Positions 1 through 10,080 of a stretch of DNA of 64,000 bases are shown here, piece after piece. The stretch lies in NCBI RefSeq assembly GCF_014647975.1, contig NZ_BMQF01000003.1, forward strand, positions 653,594 through 717,593. The letters are read 5' to 3'. Origin of the DNA: Streptomyces fumigatiscleroticus. Lineage in GTDB: Bacteria > Actinomycetota > Actinomycetes > Streptomycetales > Streptomycetaceae. The notes beneath the pieces were generated by a model that had not been told where the DNA came from, made no database searches, and saw only the letters and a program-made list of their open reading frames with translations. A program made the translations under genes and the position numbers. Positions within the stretch are counted from its first letter, which is position 1. The number at the start of each line of letters is the position of its first letter.

Positions 1-30
1 GTCCTCACCACTCCGGGAGTACGCCGCAAT

Positions 31-1938
31 ATGGCCACGCGCCACGACATCCGCAACGTCGCCATCGTCGCCCACGTCGACCACGGGAAGACCACCATCG
101 TCGACGGCATGCTCAAGCAGGCCGGCGCCTTCGCCGCGCACCAGCTCGACTCCGTGGACGACCGGGTCATGGACTCCAACGACCTGGAGCGTGAGAAGGG
201 CATCACGATCCTCGCCAAGAACACGGCGGTCAAGTACCACCCGAAGGACGGCGGGGAACCGATCACCATCAACATCATCGACACCCCCGGCCACGCCGAC
301 TTCGGTGGCGAGGTCGAGCGTGGTCTGTCGATGGTCGACGGCGTGGTCCTTCTCGTCGACGCGTCCGAGGGCCCGCTGCCGCAGACCCGCTTCGTGCTGC
401 GCAAGGCGCTCCAGGCCCGGCTGCCGATCATCCTGTGCATCAACAAGACGGACCGGCCGGACGCCCGGATCGACGAGGTCGTCAACGAGACCTACGACCT
501 CTTCCTCGACCTGGACGCCGACGAGGAGCAGATCGAGTTCCCGATCGTCTACGCCTGCGGCCGGGACGGCATCGCCTCCCTGACCAAGCCGGAGGACGGG
601 ACCGTTCCCGCCGACTCCACCAGCCTGGAGCCGTTCTTCTCCACGATCCTGGAGCACATCCCGGCCCCGACCTACGACGAGGGCGCCCCGCTCCAGGCCC
701 ATGTGACCAACCTGGACGCCGACAACTTCCTCGGCCGTATCGCGCTGCTCCGGGTCCACCAGGGCGAGCTGAAGAAGGGCCAGACGGTGGCCTGGATGAA
801 GCGCGACGGGTCCGTGCAGAACGTGCGGATCTCCGAGCTGATGATGACCGAGGCGCTCACCCGCAAGCCCGCCGAGAAGGCCGGCCCCGGTGACATCTGC
901 GCCGTCGCCGGTATCCCGGACATCATGATCGGCGAGACCCTGGCGGACCTGGAGAACCCGGTGCCGCTGCCGCTGATCACGGTGGACGAGCCCGCGATCT
1001 CCATGACCATCGGCACCAACACCTCGCCGCTGGTCGGCCGTGGCGGCACCGGCAAGGGCGCCGACGCGAAGGCGGCCGTCAAGGACCGCAAGGTCACCGC
1101 CCGCCAGGTCAAGGACCGCCTGGACCGCGAGCTGATCGGCAACGTCTCGCTCCGCGTCCTGGACACCGACCGGCCGGACGCCTGGGAGGTGCAGGGCCGC
1201 GGTGAGCTGGCGCTGGCCATCCTGGTCGAGCAGATGCGCCGCGAGGGCTACGAGCTGACCGTCGGCAAGCCGCAGGTCGTCACCAAGGACGTCGACGGCA
1301 AGGTCTACGAGCCGGTCGAGCGCATGACGATCGACGTGCCCGAGGAGCACATGGGCGCGGTCACGCAGCTGATGGGCGTGCGCAAGGGCCGGATGGACAA
1401 CATGTCCAACCACGGCTCCGGCTGGGTGCGCATGGAGTTCGTGGTGCCCTCCCGCGGTCTGATCGGTTTCCGGACGGAGTTCCTGACCCAGACCCGCGGC
1501 ACCGGTATCGCGCACTCCATCCACGAGGGCCACGAGCCCTGGTTCGGCACGCTGACCACCCGGAACAACGGCTCCCTGGTCGCCGACCGCGCCGGTGCGG
1601 TCACCGCGTTCGCGATGACCAACCTCCAGGAGCGCGGCGTGCTCTTCGTGGAGCCCGGCACCGAGGTGTACGAGGGCATGATCGTCGGTGAGAACTCCCG
1701 CTCCGACGACATGGACGTCAACATCACCAAGGAGAAGAAGCTCACCAACATGCGGTCGTCCACGGCCGATGTGGCCGAGTCGATCGTCCCGCCGCGCAAG
1801 CTGTCGCTGGAGCAGTCGCTGGAGTTCTGCCGCGACGACGAGTGTGTCGAGGTGACCCCGGAGGCCGTTCGCATCCGCAAGGTCAACCTGGACGCCCGCG
1901 AGCGCGCCCGCGCCGCGAGCCGCGCCAAGCACGGCTGA
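31..1938 (+). CDS. typA: Ribosome-associated translational GTPase TypA/BipA
   Basis: The product is a 635-residue TypA/BipA GTPase, a ribosome-binding relative of EF-G involved in stress and low-temperature ribosome function. Visible G motifs are AHVDHGKTT (P-loop, residues 14-22), the EREKGITI switch region, DTPGH (G3) and NKTD (G4). Beta-barrel and EF-G-like domains follow, with the family-typical C-terminal stretch containing SRGLIGFRTEFLT. The length is normal for the family. The ATG has a GGGAG Shine-Dalgarno-like element about 10 bases upstream. The gene stands alone and is closed by a strong terminator at 2007-2044. Confidence 0.97.
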   Translation: MATRHDIRNVAIVAHVDHGKTTIVDGMLKQAGAFAAHQLDSVDDRVMDSNDLEREKGITILAKNTAVKYHPKDGGEPITINIIDTPGHADFGGEVERGLSMVDGVVLLVDASEGPLPQTRFVLRKALQARLPIILCINKTDRPDARIDEVVNETYDLFLDLDADEEQIEFPIVYACGRDGIASLTKPEDGTVPADSTSLEPFFSTILEHIPAPTYDEGAPLQAHVTNLDADNFLGRIALLRVHQGELKKGQTVAWMKRDGSVQNVRISELMMTEALTRKPAEKAGPGDICAVAGIPDIMIGETLADLENPVPLPLITVDEPAISMTIGTNTSPLVGRGGTGKGADAKAAVKDRKVTARQVKDRLDRELIGNVSLRVLDTDRPDAWEVQGRGELALAILVEQMRREGYELTVGKPQVVTKDVDGKVYEPVERMTIDVPEEHMGAVTQLMGVRKGRMDNMSNHGSGWVRMEFVVPSRGLIGFRTEFLTQTRGTGIAHSIHEGHEPWFGTLTTRNNGSLVADRAGAVTAFAMTNLQERGVLFVEPGTEVYEGMIVGENSRSDDMDVNITKEKKLTNMRSSTADVAESIVPPRKLSLEQSLEFCRDDECVEVTPEAVRIRKVNLDARERARAASRAKHG

Positions 1939-2006
1939 TCCTCAACGGGTCCACAGCGGGTCCACCGCTGATCCGGAGCAGGTGCACGGCCGACCCACGG
2001 CATCCG

Positions 2007-2044
2007 GCCCGGGTGCCCCCGTCTCGGGGGTGCCCGGGCTTTTT
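2007..2044 (+). terminator. Rho-independent terminator of typA
   Basis: A 15-bp stem (2007-2021 with 2025-2039, containing two G-U pairs) with a 3-base TCT loop is followed directly by TTTTT. It lies about 70 bases after the typA stop. This is a textbook intrinsic terminator and separates typA from the bldK cluster. Confidence 0.92.
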
Positions 2045-2630
2045 GCAACCGGTTTTCCGGAACCCGATGTCCGACATTCGGAGATCGGCGCCCGATAGAC
2101 ATGTAACACGTCCGTTTCGCGGCCTTCTCGGTCGAACAGTTTGTCCAGATTTTGGAAGATCTAGGCGTGAGCTGTGACTGAATTGAGATTTAAAGACGGT
2201 GGTCGGTAGTTGGCTCATGGCAGATAGTTAGCCGCGTAGCGCTCGGGTCAATGGGTCTCGCGCTGTGGGGACAGCGCCGACTCACGAGCACCAGGGGGTG
2301 TCTGACCTTCCGTCAGGGGTGTCGGAGGAAAGACGCGCGCCCCCTCCCGTTGGTGAACACGTGGAGTCATGAGGAGGAGCCCCCATGCGCGGTCCCGTAA
2401 GCACCAGGTGGTTCACACAGTTCGTAGCCGGCCTCTGCGCTCCGGCGCGCGGTCATTGCCTCTGAGAATCCGGTCGGCCGCTCAGTGCGGTCCTTCGGCT
2501 ACGCGCGTCCGGCTGCGGATTTCCCGCTTCTTCGGGTGCCCTGACGCTCTCTCGTGATCGTACCGCGACCCATGCGCGTTCCGCGCGGGTCGCCGGTTCG
2601 GCACACCCACATCTGTGAAATGGGCGAACT
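2045..2630. other. Long upstream region of the bldK-type cluster
   Basis: This is 586 bases without an established gene, apart from a candidate leader ORF (2385-2465). Bases about 2140-2230 are noticeably less GC-rich than their surroundings and are the likeliest promoter area, but I could not fix a convincing -35/-10 pair. A short CTGAC/GTCAG inverted repeat and two copies of AGGGGTGTC lie at about 2290-2330, just before the candidate leader. Confidence 0.5.
2385..2465 (+). CDS. Candidate 26-residue leader peptide upstream of bldKA
   Basis: The ATG is preceded by GAGGAGGAG with about 5-6 bases of spacing, a stronger ribosome-binding site than that of bldKA itself. The frame runs 26 codons to TGA at 2463-2465, about 165 bases before the bldKA start. 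The predicted peptide begins MRGPVSTRWFTQFVAGLC and has two cysteines, the second two residues before its end. Third-position G/C is only moderate over so short a frame. It could be a regulatory leader, a small protein or chance. No homolog is known to me. Confidence 0.4.
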   Translation: MRGPVSTRWFTQFVAGLCAPARGHCL

Positions 2631-3674
2631 GTGACAAGTCCTATCGACATCGAGGGCGGCGGGTCGTCGGCCGCCGTCGACGGCGCACCGGAGCCGACGG
2701 AGAAGGGCGGGGCCAGAAGCCTCGAAGGCCGCTCCCCCGGACAGCTGATGTGGCTGCGGTTCAAGCGTGACCGGACCGGTGTCATCTGTGCCTGGGTGGT
2801 GCTCGCCTACTTCGTGATCGCCGCGCTGGCACCGGTGATCGCCAAAGTGTACGGGAAGAACCCGTACGCGCTGTACGGGCAGGATCCCGAGTACGCCGAC
2901 GCGCACCCGGTCCTCGACGACTTCGGGCTTCCGCTGGGCTATTTCGGGGGGGTCTCGGGGGAGCACTGGTTCGGCGTCGAGCCGCAGTTCGGGCGGGACG
3001 TCTTCACCATGCTGCTCTACGGCATGCGCACCTCGCTGTACATGGCGCTGGGCGTGAGCACGCTGCTGATGGTGACGGGTGTGGTCGTCGGGCTGATCGG
3101 CGGTTACTTCGCCGGCCGCACCGACTACTTCCTCGGCCGGGTCACCGACTTCTTCCTCTCCTTTCCGCAACAGCTCTTCTTCATCGCCTTCATGCCGGTG
3201 GTGACCGCCTTCTTCGTGGACCCGCGGGACGAGACCCCCACCTACTTCCGGGCGCTGGCCATTCTGATCGTGCTGTGGCTGCTGGGCTGGATGAGCCCGG
3301 CCCGCCTGGTGCGGTCCACCGTGCTGTCCCTGCGCGAGCGGGAGTTCGTCGAGGCCGCCAAGGTGGCCGGCGCCTCGCCCTGGCGGATCGTCCGCAAGGA
3401 GATCCTGCCGAACGTGATCTCGCCGATCCTGATCCAGTACACGTACCAGCTTCCCAGCACGATTCTCACCATCGCGTTCCTGTCCTTCGCCGGTGTCGGC
3501 TTCGTCGAGCCGACCCCCGACTGGGGACGCATGTTCGCCACCGGAGCCAAGGTCGCCGAGCAGGACCCGGCGTTCATGTTCTTCCCGGGTGTGGCGCTGG
3601 TCGTCTTCGTTCTCTGTTTCAACCTCCTCGGAGACGCCGTACGGGACGCCCTCGATCCCAAGACGGGGCGGTAA
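2631..3674 (+). CDS. bldKA: Oligopeptide ABC transporter permease (BldKA-like, DppC/OppC type)
   Basis: The 347-residue inner-membrane permease is of the DppC/OppC class. A cytoplasmic N-terminal tail of about 45 residues contains RSPGQLMWLRFKRDR, a first membrane helix sits near residues 50-72, then comes an external loop and a five-helix core. The EAA loop that contacts the ATPases is visible as EAAKVAGASPWRI near residue 240. GTG start at 2631 with only a weak ribosome-binding site. It is first in a five-gene cluster of the order permease, binding protein, permease, ATPase, ATPase, the order of S. coelicolor bldKA-E. BldK imports a signalling oligopeptide needed for aerial development there. 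The symbol rests on order and position beside typA. Confidence 0.88.
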   Translation: MTSPIDIEGGGSSAAVDGAPEPTEKGGARSLEGRSPGQLMWLRFKRDRTGVICAWVVLAYFVIAALAPVIAKVYGKNPYALYGQDPEYADAHPVLDDFGLPLGYFGGVSGEHWFGVEPQFGRDVFTMLLYGMRTSLYMALGVSTLLMVTGVVVGLIGGYFAGRTDYFLGRVTDFFLSFPQQLFFIAFMPVVTAFFVDPRDETPTYFRALAILIVLWLLGWMSPARLVRSTVLSLREREFVEAAKVAGASPWRIVRKEILPNVISPILIQYTYQLPSTILTIAFLSFAGVGFVEPTPDWGRMFATGAKVAEQDPAFMFFPGVALVVFVLCFNLLGDAVRDALDPKTGR

Positions 3675-3788
3675 GAGGGCCCGTCGGTGGGGGGACTGCC
3701 GCCCCTGTGTCGGCTCACCGGCCGCGTCAGGCAGTGCACAGCAGTGCTCAGTGGACAACAAACTCGACAGGGCAGGTGCATTCACCAG

Positions 3789-5585
3789 ATGAAGTCGTTC
3801 AGCTCACGCACTGCGCGCGCCGTCGTGGTCGCGCTCGCGGCAGGTTCGCTCGTGCTCACCGGGTGCTCGGAGAACAAGGGCAGCGGCGATTCCGGGAAGA
3901 AGGCGGAGGAGGACCAGAAGGAGGCCGCGGTCCAGTCGAAGGCGGTCACCTATTCCGATGCCGCCGCGTCCACCGGACCGGCGAAGGAGGTGCCCGGCGC
4001 CCGCAGCGGCGGCACCATCCAGGTCTACCAGGAGGCCGGTCTGTCCCATCTCGACCCGGGTCAGATCTATGTCTCGGACGCCGGTCAGGTGGCCAATCTG
4101 ATCTTCAGGGGCCTGACCAATTTCCAGGAGGACGGCAAGGGCGACGTGTCGGTCGTCGGTGACCTCGCCACCGATTCCGGCAAGTCCTCCGACGGCGGCA
4201 GGACATGGACGTTCACACTGAAGGACGGGGTGAAGGACCAGAACGGCAATCCCATCACCTCCGCCGACGTCCGGCACACCGTCGAGCGCCAGTACGCGAA
4301 GTTCATCTTCGACGGCCCGACCTATCTCCAGACCTGGCTGAGCGGCGCCAAGTACCGCGACGCCCTGCCCGACGGCGGCTTCGGCGGCAAGCGCCTGCCG
4401 GCCAGCGTGCTGGCGACGCCGGACGAGAAGACGGTCGTCTTCCATTTCGACACCCCGCGCCCCGACCTGCCGCAGACGCTGGCCATGCCGGGCTACTCCA
4501 TCGTGCCGGAGAAGGGCGACACCAAGGAGAAGTACGACAAGGCCCCGGTGTCCACCGGCCCGTACAAGATCGCGGAGTACAAGGTCGGCAAGTCCCTCAA
4601 GCTGGTCAAGAACGAGAACTGGGACCCCAAGACCGACTCCGTGCGCCACCAGTACGTGGACGGCTACGACTTCGACTTCGGTGTCACGGAGTCGACCCAG
4701 ACCAAGCGGCTCATCGCCGACCAGGGCGACGCGAAGAACGCCATCCAGCTCACCGGCGCCGTGGAGGCCACCCAGATCCAGGACGTCGTCAGCAAGCCGG
4801 ACGTCAGCAAGCGCACCATCAAGGGCTACCAGACCTACGTCATGACGCTGACGTTCAACCTGGACCGGGTGAAGAACAAGAAGGTCCGCGACGCCGTGAC
4901 CTACGCGGTCAACTCCAAGTCGCTCATCGCCGGCGAGGGCGGCGCGTACGGAGGCGACGTCGCCCCCAATCTCTTCGCCCCGACCCTGCCGGGCTACGAG
5001 GCGTCCTACGACCCCTACGGCCGGCTCAAGTCGCCCTCCGGGAACATCGAGAAGGCCAAGGAACTGCTGAAGGACGTCCCGGCCGCCGAGAAGAAGCTCG
5101 TCTTCGTCTACCGCAACAACGAGGCGGGCCAGAAGCACAAGGTGGCCGTCGAGGACGCGCTGGGCAAGGCCGGCTTCGACGTCGTCTCCAAGGAGATCGA
5201 CGCGGGCAGCTTCTACGAGCAGGTCGGCAAGTTGAAGAACCCCTACGACATGTACATCACGGGCTGGGGCCAGGACTGGCCGTCGCCGGCCACGGTCGTC
5301 ACGCCGGTCTACGACGGTGACCAGATCGCCGACGGTTCGCCGAACTACTCGCACATCAACGACCCCAAGGTGCAGGAGCTGATCAAGAAGGCGCTCACCC
5401 AGGAGCCGACCGAGGCGGCCGCGACCTGGAAGGAAGCGCACCACTACATCCTGGAGAAGATCAACCCGGCCGCTCCGCTGTGGTACACGAAGCAGTTCCA
5501 GCTCTTCGGCTCGAACATCGGCGGCGCGCGGTACAGCACCGAGTCCAGCTACATCGACGTCAACCAGCTGTTCCTGAAGTCGTGA
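3789..5585 (+). CDS. bldKB: Oligopeptide-binding lipoprotein (BldKB-like)
   Basis: This is a 598-residue family 5 extracellular solute-binding protein (SBP_bac_5). The start chosen is ATG 3789, giving a signal peptide with a hydrophobic core and lipobox LTGC with lipidation at Cys26. An in-frame upstream start would add 34 residues with no signal character. The mature part has the family features [18 protein letters not shown] and [15 protein letters not shown]. As the substrate receptor it should be anchored outside the membrane and deliver peptides to the two permeases. A stem-loop at 5604-5630 follows the stop. Confidence 0.9.
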   Translation: MKSFSSRTARAVVVALAAGSLVLTGCSENKGSGDSGKKAEEDQKEAAVQSKAVTYSDAAASTGPAKEVPGARSGGTIQVYQEAGLSHLDPGQIYVSDAGQVANLIFRGLTNFQEDGKGDVSVVGDLATDSGKSSDGGRTWTFTLKDGVKDQNGNPITSADVRHTVERQYAKFIFDGPTYLQTWLSGAKYRDALPDGGFGGKRLPASVLATPDEKTVVFHFDTPRPDLPQTLAMPGYSIVPEKGDTKEKYDKAPVSTGPYKIAEYKVGKSLKLVKNENWDPKTDSVRHQYVDGYDFDFGVTESTQTKRLIADQGDAKNAIQLTGAVEATQIQDVVSKPDVSKRTIKGYQTYVMTLTFNLDRVKNKKVRDAVTYAVNSKSLIAGEGGAYGGDVAPNLFAPTLPGYEASYDPYGRLKSPSGNIEKAKELLKDVPAAEKKLVFVYRNNEAGQKHKVAVEDALGKAGFDVVSKEIDAGSFYEQVGKLKNPYDMYITGWGQDWPSPATVVTPVYDGDQIADGSPNYSHINDPKVQELIKKALTQEPTEAAATWKEAHHYILEKINPAAPLWYTKQFQLFGSNIGGARYSTESSYIDVNQLFLKS

Positions 5586-5603
5586 CCCGCCACGGCTGAC
5601 TGC

Positions 5604-5630
5604 GGGGGTGCGCCGGCGTGGCGCACCCCC
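5604..5630 (+). promoter_or_regulatory. Intercistronic stem-loop after the binding-protein gene
   Basis: A perfect 11-bp stem (GGGGGTGCGCC at 5604-5614 with 5620-5630) has a 5-base loop and begins 18 bases after the bldKB stop. No T-run follows and the next gene is in the same operon, so it is more likely a partial terminator or mRNA 3'-end stabiliser that raises the binding protein over the rest of the transporter. An equivalent element follows the binding-protein gene of cluster 2. Confidence 0.7.
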
Positions 5631-5679
5631 GGGGCTCCGCCCCCTCCCGACCGCCCATGCAGAGAGCAGCCCACCCGCC

Positions 5680-6657
5680 ATGCTTCAGTTCATCATCCGG
5701 CGCACGGTCGGTGCCGCCGTCACCTTGTTCCTGATCGGTGCCGCCACGTTCTTCCTGTTCGTGGCCGCGCCGTCCGACTACGCCTCGCTGGCCTGCGGCA
5801 AGGACTGCTCGGCCCAGCGGCTGGAGGACATCCGCGAGGCCCTCGGCCTCAATCTGCCCATCGCCCAGCAGTTCTGGGACTTCATGTCCGGCATCGTCAT
5901 GGGGCGCGACTTCCCCAGCGGCCACTGCCCGGCGCCCTGCCTCGGGGAGTCGTTCTACTCGGGCGACCTGGTCTGGGACACCATCGCGGACCGCTTCCCG
6001 CTGACCCTGTCGCTGACCATCGGCTCCGCGGTCGTCTTCCTCGTCATCGGACTCGGCACCGGCATGCTCGCCGCCTTCCGGCGCGGCTCGCCCGTCGACA
6101 AGGCGGCCACGGGCGCCTCCATGGTGCTCAGCTCGTTCCAGATCTACTTCCTCGGCCCGATCGCCCTGACGGTCTTCGTCTACAGCACGGGCTGGATGGA
6201 GGATCCCAAGTACGTCCCCATCTCGCAGGACCCGATCGGCTGGTTGGTCGGGCTCTCCATCCCGATGGTCGTGATGGCCACCATCTTCACCGCCCAGTAC
6301 ACCCGTATGGCACGCTCCTCGCTGATCGAGCAGCTCGCGGAGGACCATGTGCGCACGGCCCGCGCCAAGGGCATGTCGCAGCGGTACGTCTTCTTCCGCT
6401 ACGCCTGGCGGGGCTCGCTCATCCCCATCGTCACCATCCTCGGCATCGACTTGAGCAGTCTGCTCGGCGGTGCCGTCGTCACCGAGCTGACCTTCTCGCT
6501 CCAGGGCATCGGCCGTCTCGCGGTGGACGGCGCGGTCAACAAGGATCTGCCGCTGACCATGGGCGTCATGCTGGTGGGAGCCTTCGCCATCCTGGTGCTG
6601 AACATCTTCACCGACATCGCCTACGCCTGGATCGACCCCCGCGTCCGGCTTTCCTAG
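5680..6657 (+). CDS. bldKC: Oligopeptide ABC transporter permease (BldKC-like, DppB/OppB type)
   Basis: The 325-residue permease is of the DppB class. It begins [17 protein letters not shown], a membrane helix at the extreme N-terminus, followed by a long external segment with four cysteines and then a five-helix core. The EAA-type loop is [18 protein letters not shown] near residue 222. The ATG at 5680 starts directly at the first helix; longer in-frame starts would add a proline-rich, non-membrane extension. It pairs with BldKA to form the channel. Confidence 0.9.
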   Translation: MLQFIIRRTVGAAVTLFLIGAATFFLFVAAPSDYASLACGKDCSAQRLEDIREALGLNLPIAQQFWDFMSGIVMGRDFPSGHCPAPCLGESFYSGDLVWDTIADRFPLTLSLTIGSAVVFLVIGLGTGMLAAFRRGSPVDKAATGASMVLSSFQIYFLGPIALTVFVYSTGWMEDPKYVPISQDPIGWLVGLSIPMVVMATIFTAQYTRMARSSLIEQLAEDHVRTARAKGMSQRYVFFRYAWRGSLIPIVTILGIDLSSLLGGAVVTELTFSLQGIGRLAVDGAVNKDLPLTMGVMLVGAFAILVLNIFTDIAYAWIDPRVRLS

Positions 6658-6672
6658 GGAGAGGCCACCACC

Positions 6673-7734
6673 GTGACCACAGTGACCAAGACCGAGGACG
6701 CGGCGGCCCCCGGCGGGCCGGAGAGCTTTCTGTCGGTCCGCGACCTGAGCGTGCGGTTCGCCACCGAGGACGGCGTCGTCAAGGCGGTCGACGGTCTCTC
6801 CTTCGACGTCGAGCGGGGCCGGACCCTGGGCATCGTGGGCGAGTCCGGCTCCGGGAAGTCCGTGACCAACCTGACCATCCTGGGCCTGCACAACCCACGG
6901 AGCACCACGGTCGACGGCGAGATCGTCCTCGACGGCAAGGAGCTCGTCACCGCCACCGAACGGGAGATGGAGCAGCTGCGCGGCAACAAGGCCGCCATGA
7001 TCTTCCAGGACCCGCTCACCGCCCTGTCCCCGTACTACACGGTGGGCCGGCAGATCGCCGAGCCGTTCCGGAAACACACCGGTGCCTCCAAGAAGGCGGC
7101 CTGGGAGCGTGCCGTGGAGATGCTCGGCAAGGTCGGCATCCCCAATCCGGAGCAGCGGGCCAAGGACTACCCGCACCAGTTTTCCGGCGGTATGCGCCAG
7201 CGCGCGATGATCGCCATGGCGCTGGTCTGCGACCCCGACCTGCTGATCGCCGACGAGCCGACCACGGCCCTCGACGTCACGGTGCAGGCGCAGATCCTCG
7301 ACCTGCTCAAGGACCTCCAGCAGGAGTTCGGCTCGGCGATCATCTTCATCACCCACGACCTCGGTGTCATCGCCGACATGGCCGACGACATCATGGTGAT
7401 GTACGCGGGCGGCGCCATCGAGCGCGGCACGACGGACCAGGTGCTCCGCTCGCCGCAGCACCCGTACACCTGGGGCCTGCTGAAGTCCATGCCGCGGCTC
7501 GACTCCGACCTGGGCACCCCGCTCGCGCCGATCCCGGGCACCCCGCCGTCGCTGCTCGACCCGCCGTCCGGCTGCCGGTTCCATCCCCGCTGCACCTTCC
7601 AGGACCGGGTCGGCGGCGACCGCTGCGTCACCGAGCGCCCGCTGCTGGGGCCGGACCGGTCCTCCGCCTGCCATCTCACGGCGGAGCAGAAGCGGACCAT
7701 CTTCGTCGAAGAGATCAAGCCCCGACTGGGCTAG
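6673..7734 (+). CDS. bldKD: Oligopeptide ABC transporter ATPase (BldKD-like, DppD type)
   Basis: This is a 353-residue ATPase. Walker A is GESGSGKS, the signature is [10 protein letters not shown], Walker B is [12 protein letters not shown] and the H-loop is ITHDLG. The C-terminal oligopeptide-transporter extension carries the family cysteine pattern [12 protein letters not shown] start, with a GGGAGAGG ribosome-binding site overlapping the bldKC stop, so the two are probably translationally linked. It forms a heterodimer with the ATPase encoded next. Confidence 0.92.
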   Translation: MTTVTKTEDAAAPGGPESFLSVRDLSVRFATEDGVVKAVDGLSFDVERGRTLGIVGESGSGKSVTNLTILGLHNPRSTTVDGEIVLDGKELVTATEREMEQLRGNKAAMIFQDPLTALSPYYTVGRQIAEPFRKHTGASKKAAWERAVEMLGKVGIPNPEQRAKDYPHQFSGGMRQRAMIAMALVCDPDLLIADEPTTALDVTVQAQILDLLKDLQQEFGSAIIFITHDLGVIADMADDIMVMYAGGAIERGTTDQVLRSPQHPYTWGLLKSMPRLDSDLGTPLAPIPGTPPSLLDPPSGCRFHPRCTFQDRVGGDRCVTERPLLGPDRSSACHLTAEQKRTIFVEEIKPRLG

Positions 7735-7747
7735 GAGGACAACCGCG

Positions 7748-8869
7748 ATGAAAGAGGACCTCGTCCTCCCCACCCCGCGCGAGGCGGCGGCCGGTGCCTC
7801 CGGCGAACCGCTGCTGGTCGCCGAAGGTCTCACCAAGCACTTCCCGGTCAAGGGCGGCTTCCCCGTCCGGCGCACCGTCGGCCAGGTCCAGGCCGTCGAC
7901 GGCATCGACCTCACCGTGCATGTCGGCGAGAGCTTCGGCCTGGTGGGTGAGTCGGGCTGCGGCAAGTCGACCACGGGCAGACTCATCACCCGCCTGCTGG
8001 AGCCGACCGGCGGCACCATCTCCTACCGCGGCCGGGACATCACCCGCGCCAGCCGCAGGCAGCTGGCGCCGATCCGGTCCGAGATCCAGATGATCTTCCA
8101 GGACCCGTACTCCTCGCTCAACCCGCGGCAGACGGTCGGCAAGATCATCTCCGGTCCGATGGAGATCAACGGCATCGATCCGGCCGGCGGCCGGGAGAAG
8201 CGCGTCCGCGAGCTGCTGGAGATCGTGGGCCTCAACCCCGAGCACTTCAACCGGTTCCCGCACGAGTTCTCCGGCGGCCAGCGCCAGCGTATCGGCGTGG
8301 CGCGGGCGCTGGCCCTGGAACCCAAGCTGATCGTGGCCGACGAGCCGGTCTCGGCGCTGGACGTGTCCATCCAGGCCCAGGTGGTCAACCTGCTCCAGAA
8401 GGTGCAGGAGGAGCTGGGTATCGCGTTCCTCTTCATCGCCCACGACCTGGCCGTCGTCCGGCACTTCTCGCAGCGCGTGGCCGTCATGTACCTCGGCAAG
8501 GTGATCGAGGTCGGCGACCGGGACTCCATCTACACCCGGCCCCGCCACCCCTACACCCACGCCCTGCTCTCCGCCGTGCCCGAGGTCAATGTGACGGGTG
8601 GCGACGAGTCCGGGCGCGAACGCATCCGCCTGGCCGGTGACGTGCCCTCGCCGATCAACCCGCCCTCCGGCTGCCGGTTCCGCACCCGCTGCTGGAAGGC
8701 GCAGGACAAGTGCGCGGCCGAGGAGCCCCCGCTGGTCCGGCTCTCCGGCAACCGGGACGGCCATCTGACGGCCTGCCACTTCCCGGAGGAGCCGACGATC
8801 GAGGCGCGCGAGCAGGACATCGTGCTGGACCCGGCGCTGGCGGCGCTGGAGGAGACGGACGAGGACTGA
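7748..8869 (+). CDS. bldKE: Oligopeptide ABC transporter ATPase (BldKE-like, DppF type)
   Basis: The 373-residue ATPase has Walker [10 protein letters not shown], signature [15 protein letters not shown], Walker [13 protein letters not shown], and the oligopeptide C-terminal region [12 protein letters not shown] strong TAGGAGGA ribosome-binding site precedes the ATG and overlaps the bldKD stop. The central part is almost identical, in protein and over long DNA stretches, to the last ATPase of the convergent cluster 2 (9011-10054). The C-terminus is longer and acidic (EETDED). Confidence 0.92.
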   Translation: MKEDLVLPTPREAAAGASGEPLLVAEGLTKHFPVKGGFPVRRTVGQVQAVDGIDLTVHVGESFGLVGESGCGKSTTGRLITRLLEPTGGTISYRGRDITRASRRQLAPIRSEIQMIFQDPYSSLNPRQTVGKIISGPMEINGIDPAGGREKRVRELLEIVGLNPEHFNRFPHEFSGGQRQRIGVARALALEPKLIVADEPVSALDVSIQAQVVNLLQKVQEELGIAFLFIAHDLAVVRHFSQRVAVMYLGKVIEVGDRDSIYTRPRHPYTHALLSAVPEVNVTGGDESGRERIRLAGDVPSPINPPSGCRFRTRCWKAQDKCAAEEPPLVRLSGNRDGHLTACHFPEEPTIEAREQDIVLDPALAALEETDED

Positions 8870-8889
8870 CCCGCGGACCCGGGAAAGGG

Positions 8890-8924
8890 CGAGGGCCCGC
8901 GCCTGGGGGAGGCACGGGCCCTCG
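8890..8924. terminator. Stem-loop between convergent clusters 1 and 2
   Basis: A perfect 10-bp stem (CGAGGGCCCG at 8890-8899 with 8915-8924) and 15-base loop lie 21 bases after bldKE and 86 bases beyond the end of the opposing operon. There is no T-run, which is common for Streptomyces terminators. It can serve both strands. Confidence 0.65.
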
Positions 8925-9010
8925 GTCCCCTGGAAACGGACGTCCGGGCTCGGGTCAATGGGCCGTGAAAGTCCGTTCCGCGGGCGGCGGCTGACGGGAA
9001 AGGGGTGTTG

Positions 9011-10054
9011 TCAGGCCGCTGCCCGGGGGGTCTTGTCGAGACGGTCCGCCGGGGCGGAGTTCCCCGTCTCGGGGTAGTGGCAGGCCGTGAGGTGGCCGGG
9101 CTTGTTGCCCTCCACCTGCACCAGCGGCGGTGCCTCGGTCGCGCACTTCTCCGTCGCCTTCCAGCAGCGGGTGCGGAACCGGCAGCCGGAGGGCGGGTTG
9201 ATCGGCGAGGGCACGTCACCGGTGAGCCGGATGCGCTCGCGGGGCGTGTCGTCCACCGTCGCCTCGGGCACGGCGGAGAGCAGGGCCCGCGTGTACGGGT
9301 GGCGCGGGTTGCCGTAGAGGTCGTCGCGGTCGGCGATCTCGACGATCTTACCCAGGTACATGACGGCCACGCGCTGCGAGAAGTGCCGGACGATGGCCAG
9401 GTCGTGGGCGATGAAGACGAACGCGATACCCAGCTCCTCCTGCACCTTCTGGAGCAGGTTGACCACCTGGGCCTGGATGGACACGTCCAGCGCCGAGACC
9501 GGCTCGTCGGCCACGATCAGCTTGGGTTCCAGGGCCAGCGCCCGCGCCACGCCGATACGCTGGCGCTGGCCGCCGGAGAACTCGTGCGGGAACCGGTTGA
9601 AGTGCTCGGGGTTGAGGCCCACGATCTCCAGCAGTTCGCGGACGCGCTTCTCCCGGCCGCCGGCCGGATCGATGTCGTTGATCTCCATCGGACCGGAGAT
9701 GATCTTGCCGACCGTCTGCCGCGGGTTCAGCGACGCATAGGGGTCCTGGAAGATCATCTGGATCTCGGACCGGATCGGCGCCAGCTGCTTGCGGCTGGCG
9801 TGGGTGATGTCCTTGCCCTGGTAGGAGATGGTGCCGCCGGTCGGCTCCAGCAGGCGGGTGATCAGCCGGCCCGTGGTCGACTTGCCGCAGCCGGACTCGC
9901 CGACCAGACCCAGGCTCTCGCCCTGGGCGACCTGGAAGTCCAGACCGTCGACGGCCTGGACGGCACCGACCGTACGCCGGATCGGGAAGCCGCCCTTGAC
10001 CGGGAAGTGCTTGGTCAGACCGGTGACGTCCAGGAGAGGTTCGGTGTTGCTCAT
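9011..10054 (-). CDS. Oligopeptide ABC transporter ATPase, cluster 2 (DppF type)
   Basis: The 347-residue ATPase is last in the second importer cluster. Walker A is GESGCGKST, signature [15 protein letters not shown], Walker [13 protein letters not shown], and the C-terminal motif SGCRFRTRC. The ATG at 10054 gives MSNTEPLLDV; a longer frame would run into the neighbouring gene. Its nucleotide-binding core is nearly residue-for-residue that of BldKE, except near both ends, where the two diverge. Confidence 0.92.
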   Translation of the reverse strand: MSNTEPLLDVTGLTKHFPVKGGFPIRRTVGAVQAVDGLDFQVAQGESLGLVGESGCGKSTTGRLITRLLEPTGGTISYQGKDITHASRKQLAPIRSEIQMIFQDPYASLNPRQTVGKIISGPMEINDIDPAGGREKRVRELLEIVGLNPEHFNRFPHEFSGGQRQRIGVARALALEPKLIVADEPVSALDVSIQAQVVNLLQKVQEELGIAFVFIAHDLAIVRHFSQRVAVMYLGKIVEIADRDDLYGNPRHPYTRALLSAVPEATVDDTPRERIRLTGDVPSPINPPSGCRFRTRCWKATEKCATEAPPLVQVEGNKPGHLTACHYPETGNSAPADRLDKTPRAAA

Positions 10055-10080
10055 GATGGTGAAGTCCCGTCTCGTGTACG

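Noticed and set aside
5560..8019. 819-codon open frame on the minus strand
   Set aside because: Antisense to bldKC, bldKD and bldKE, which have clear motifs. The frame is an artefact of high GC.
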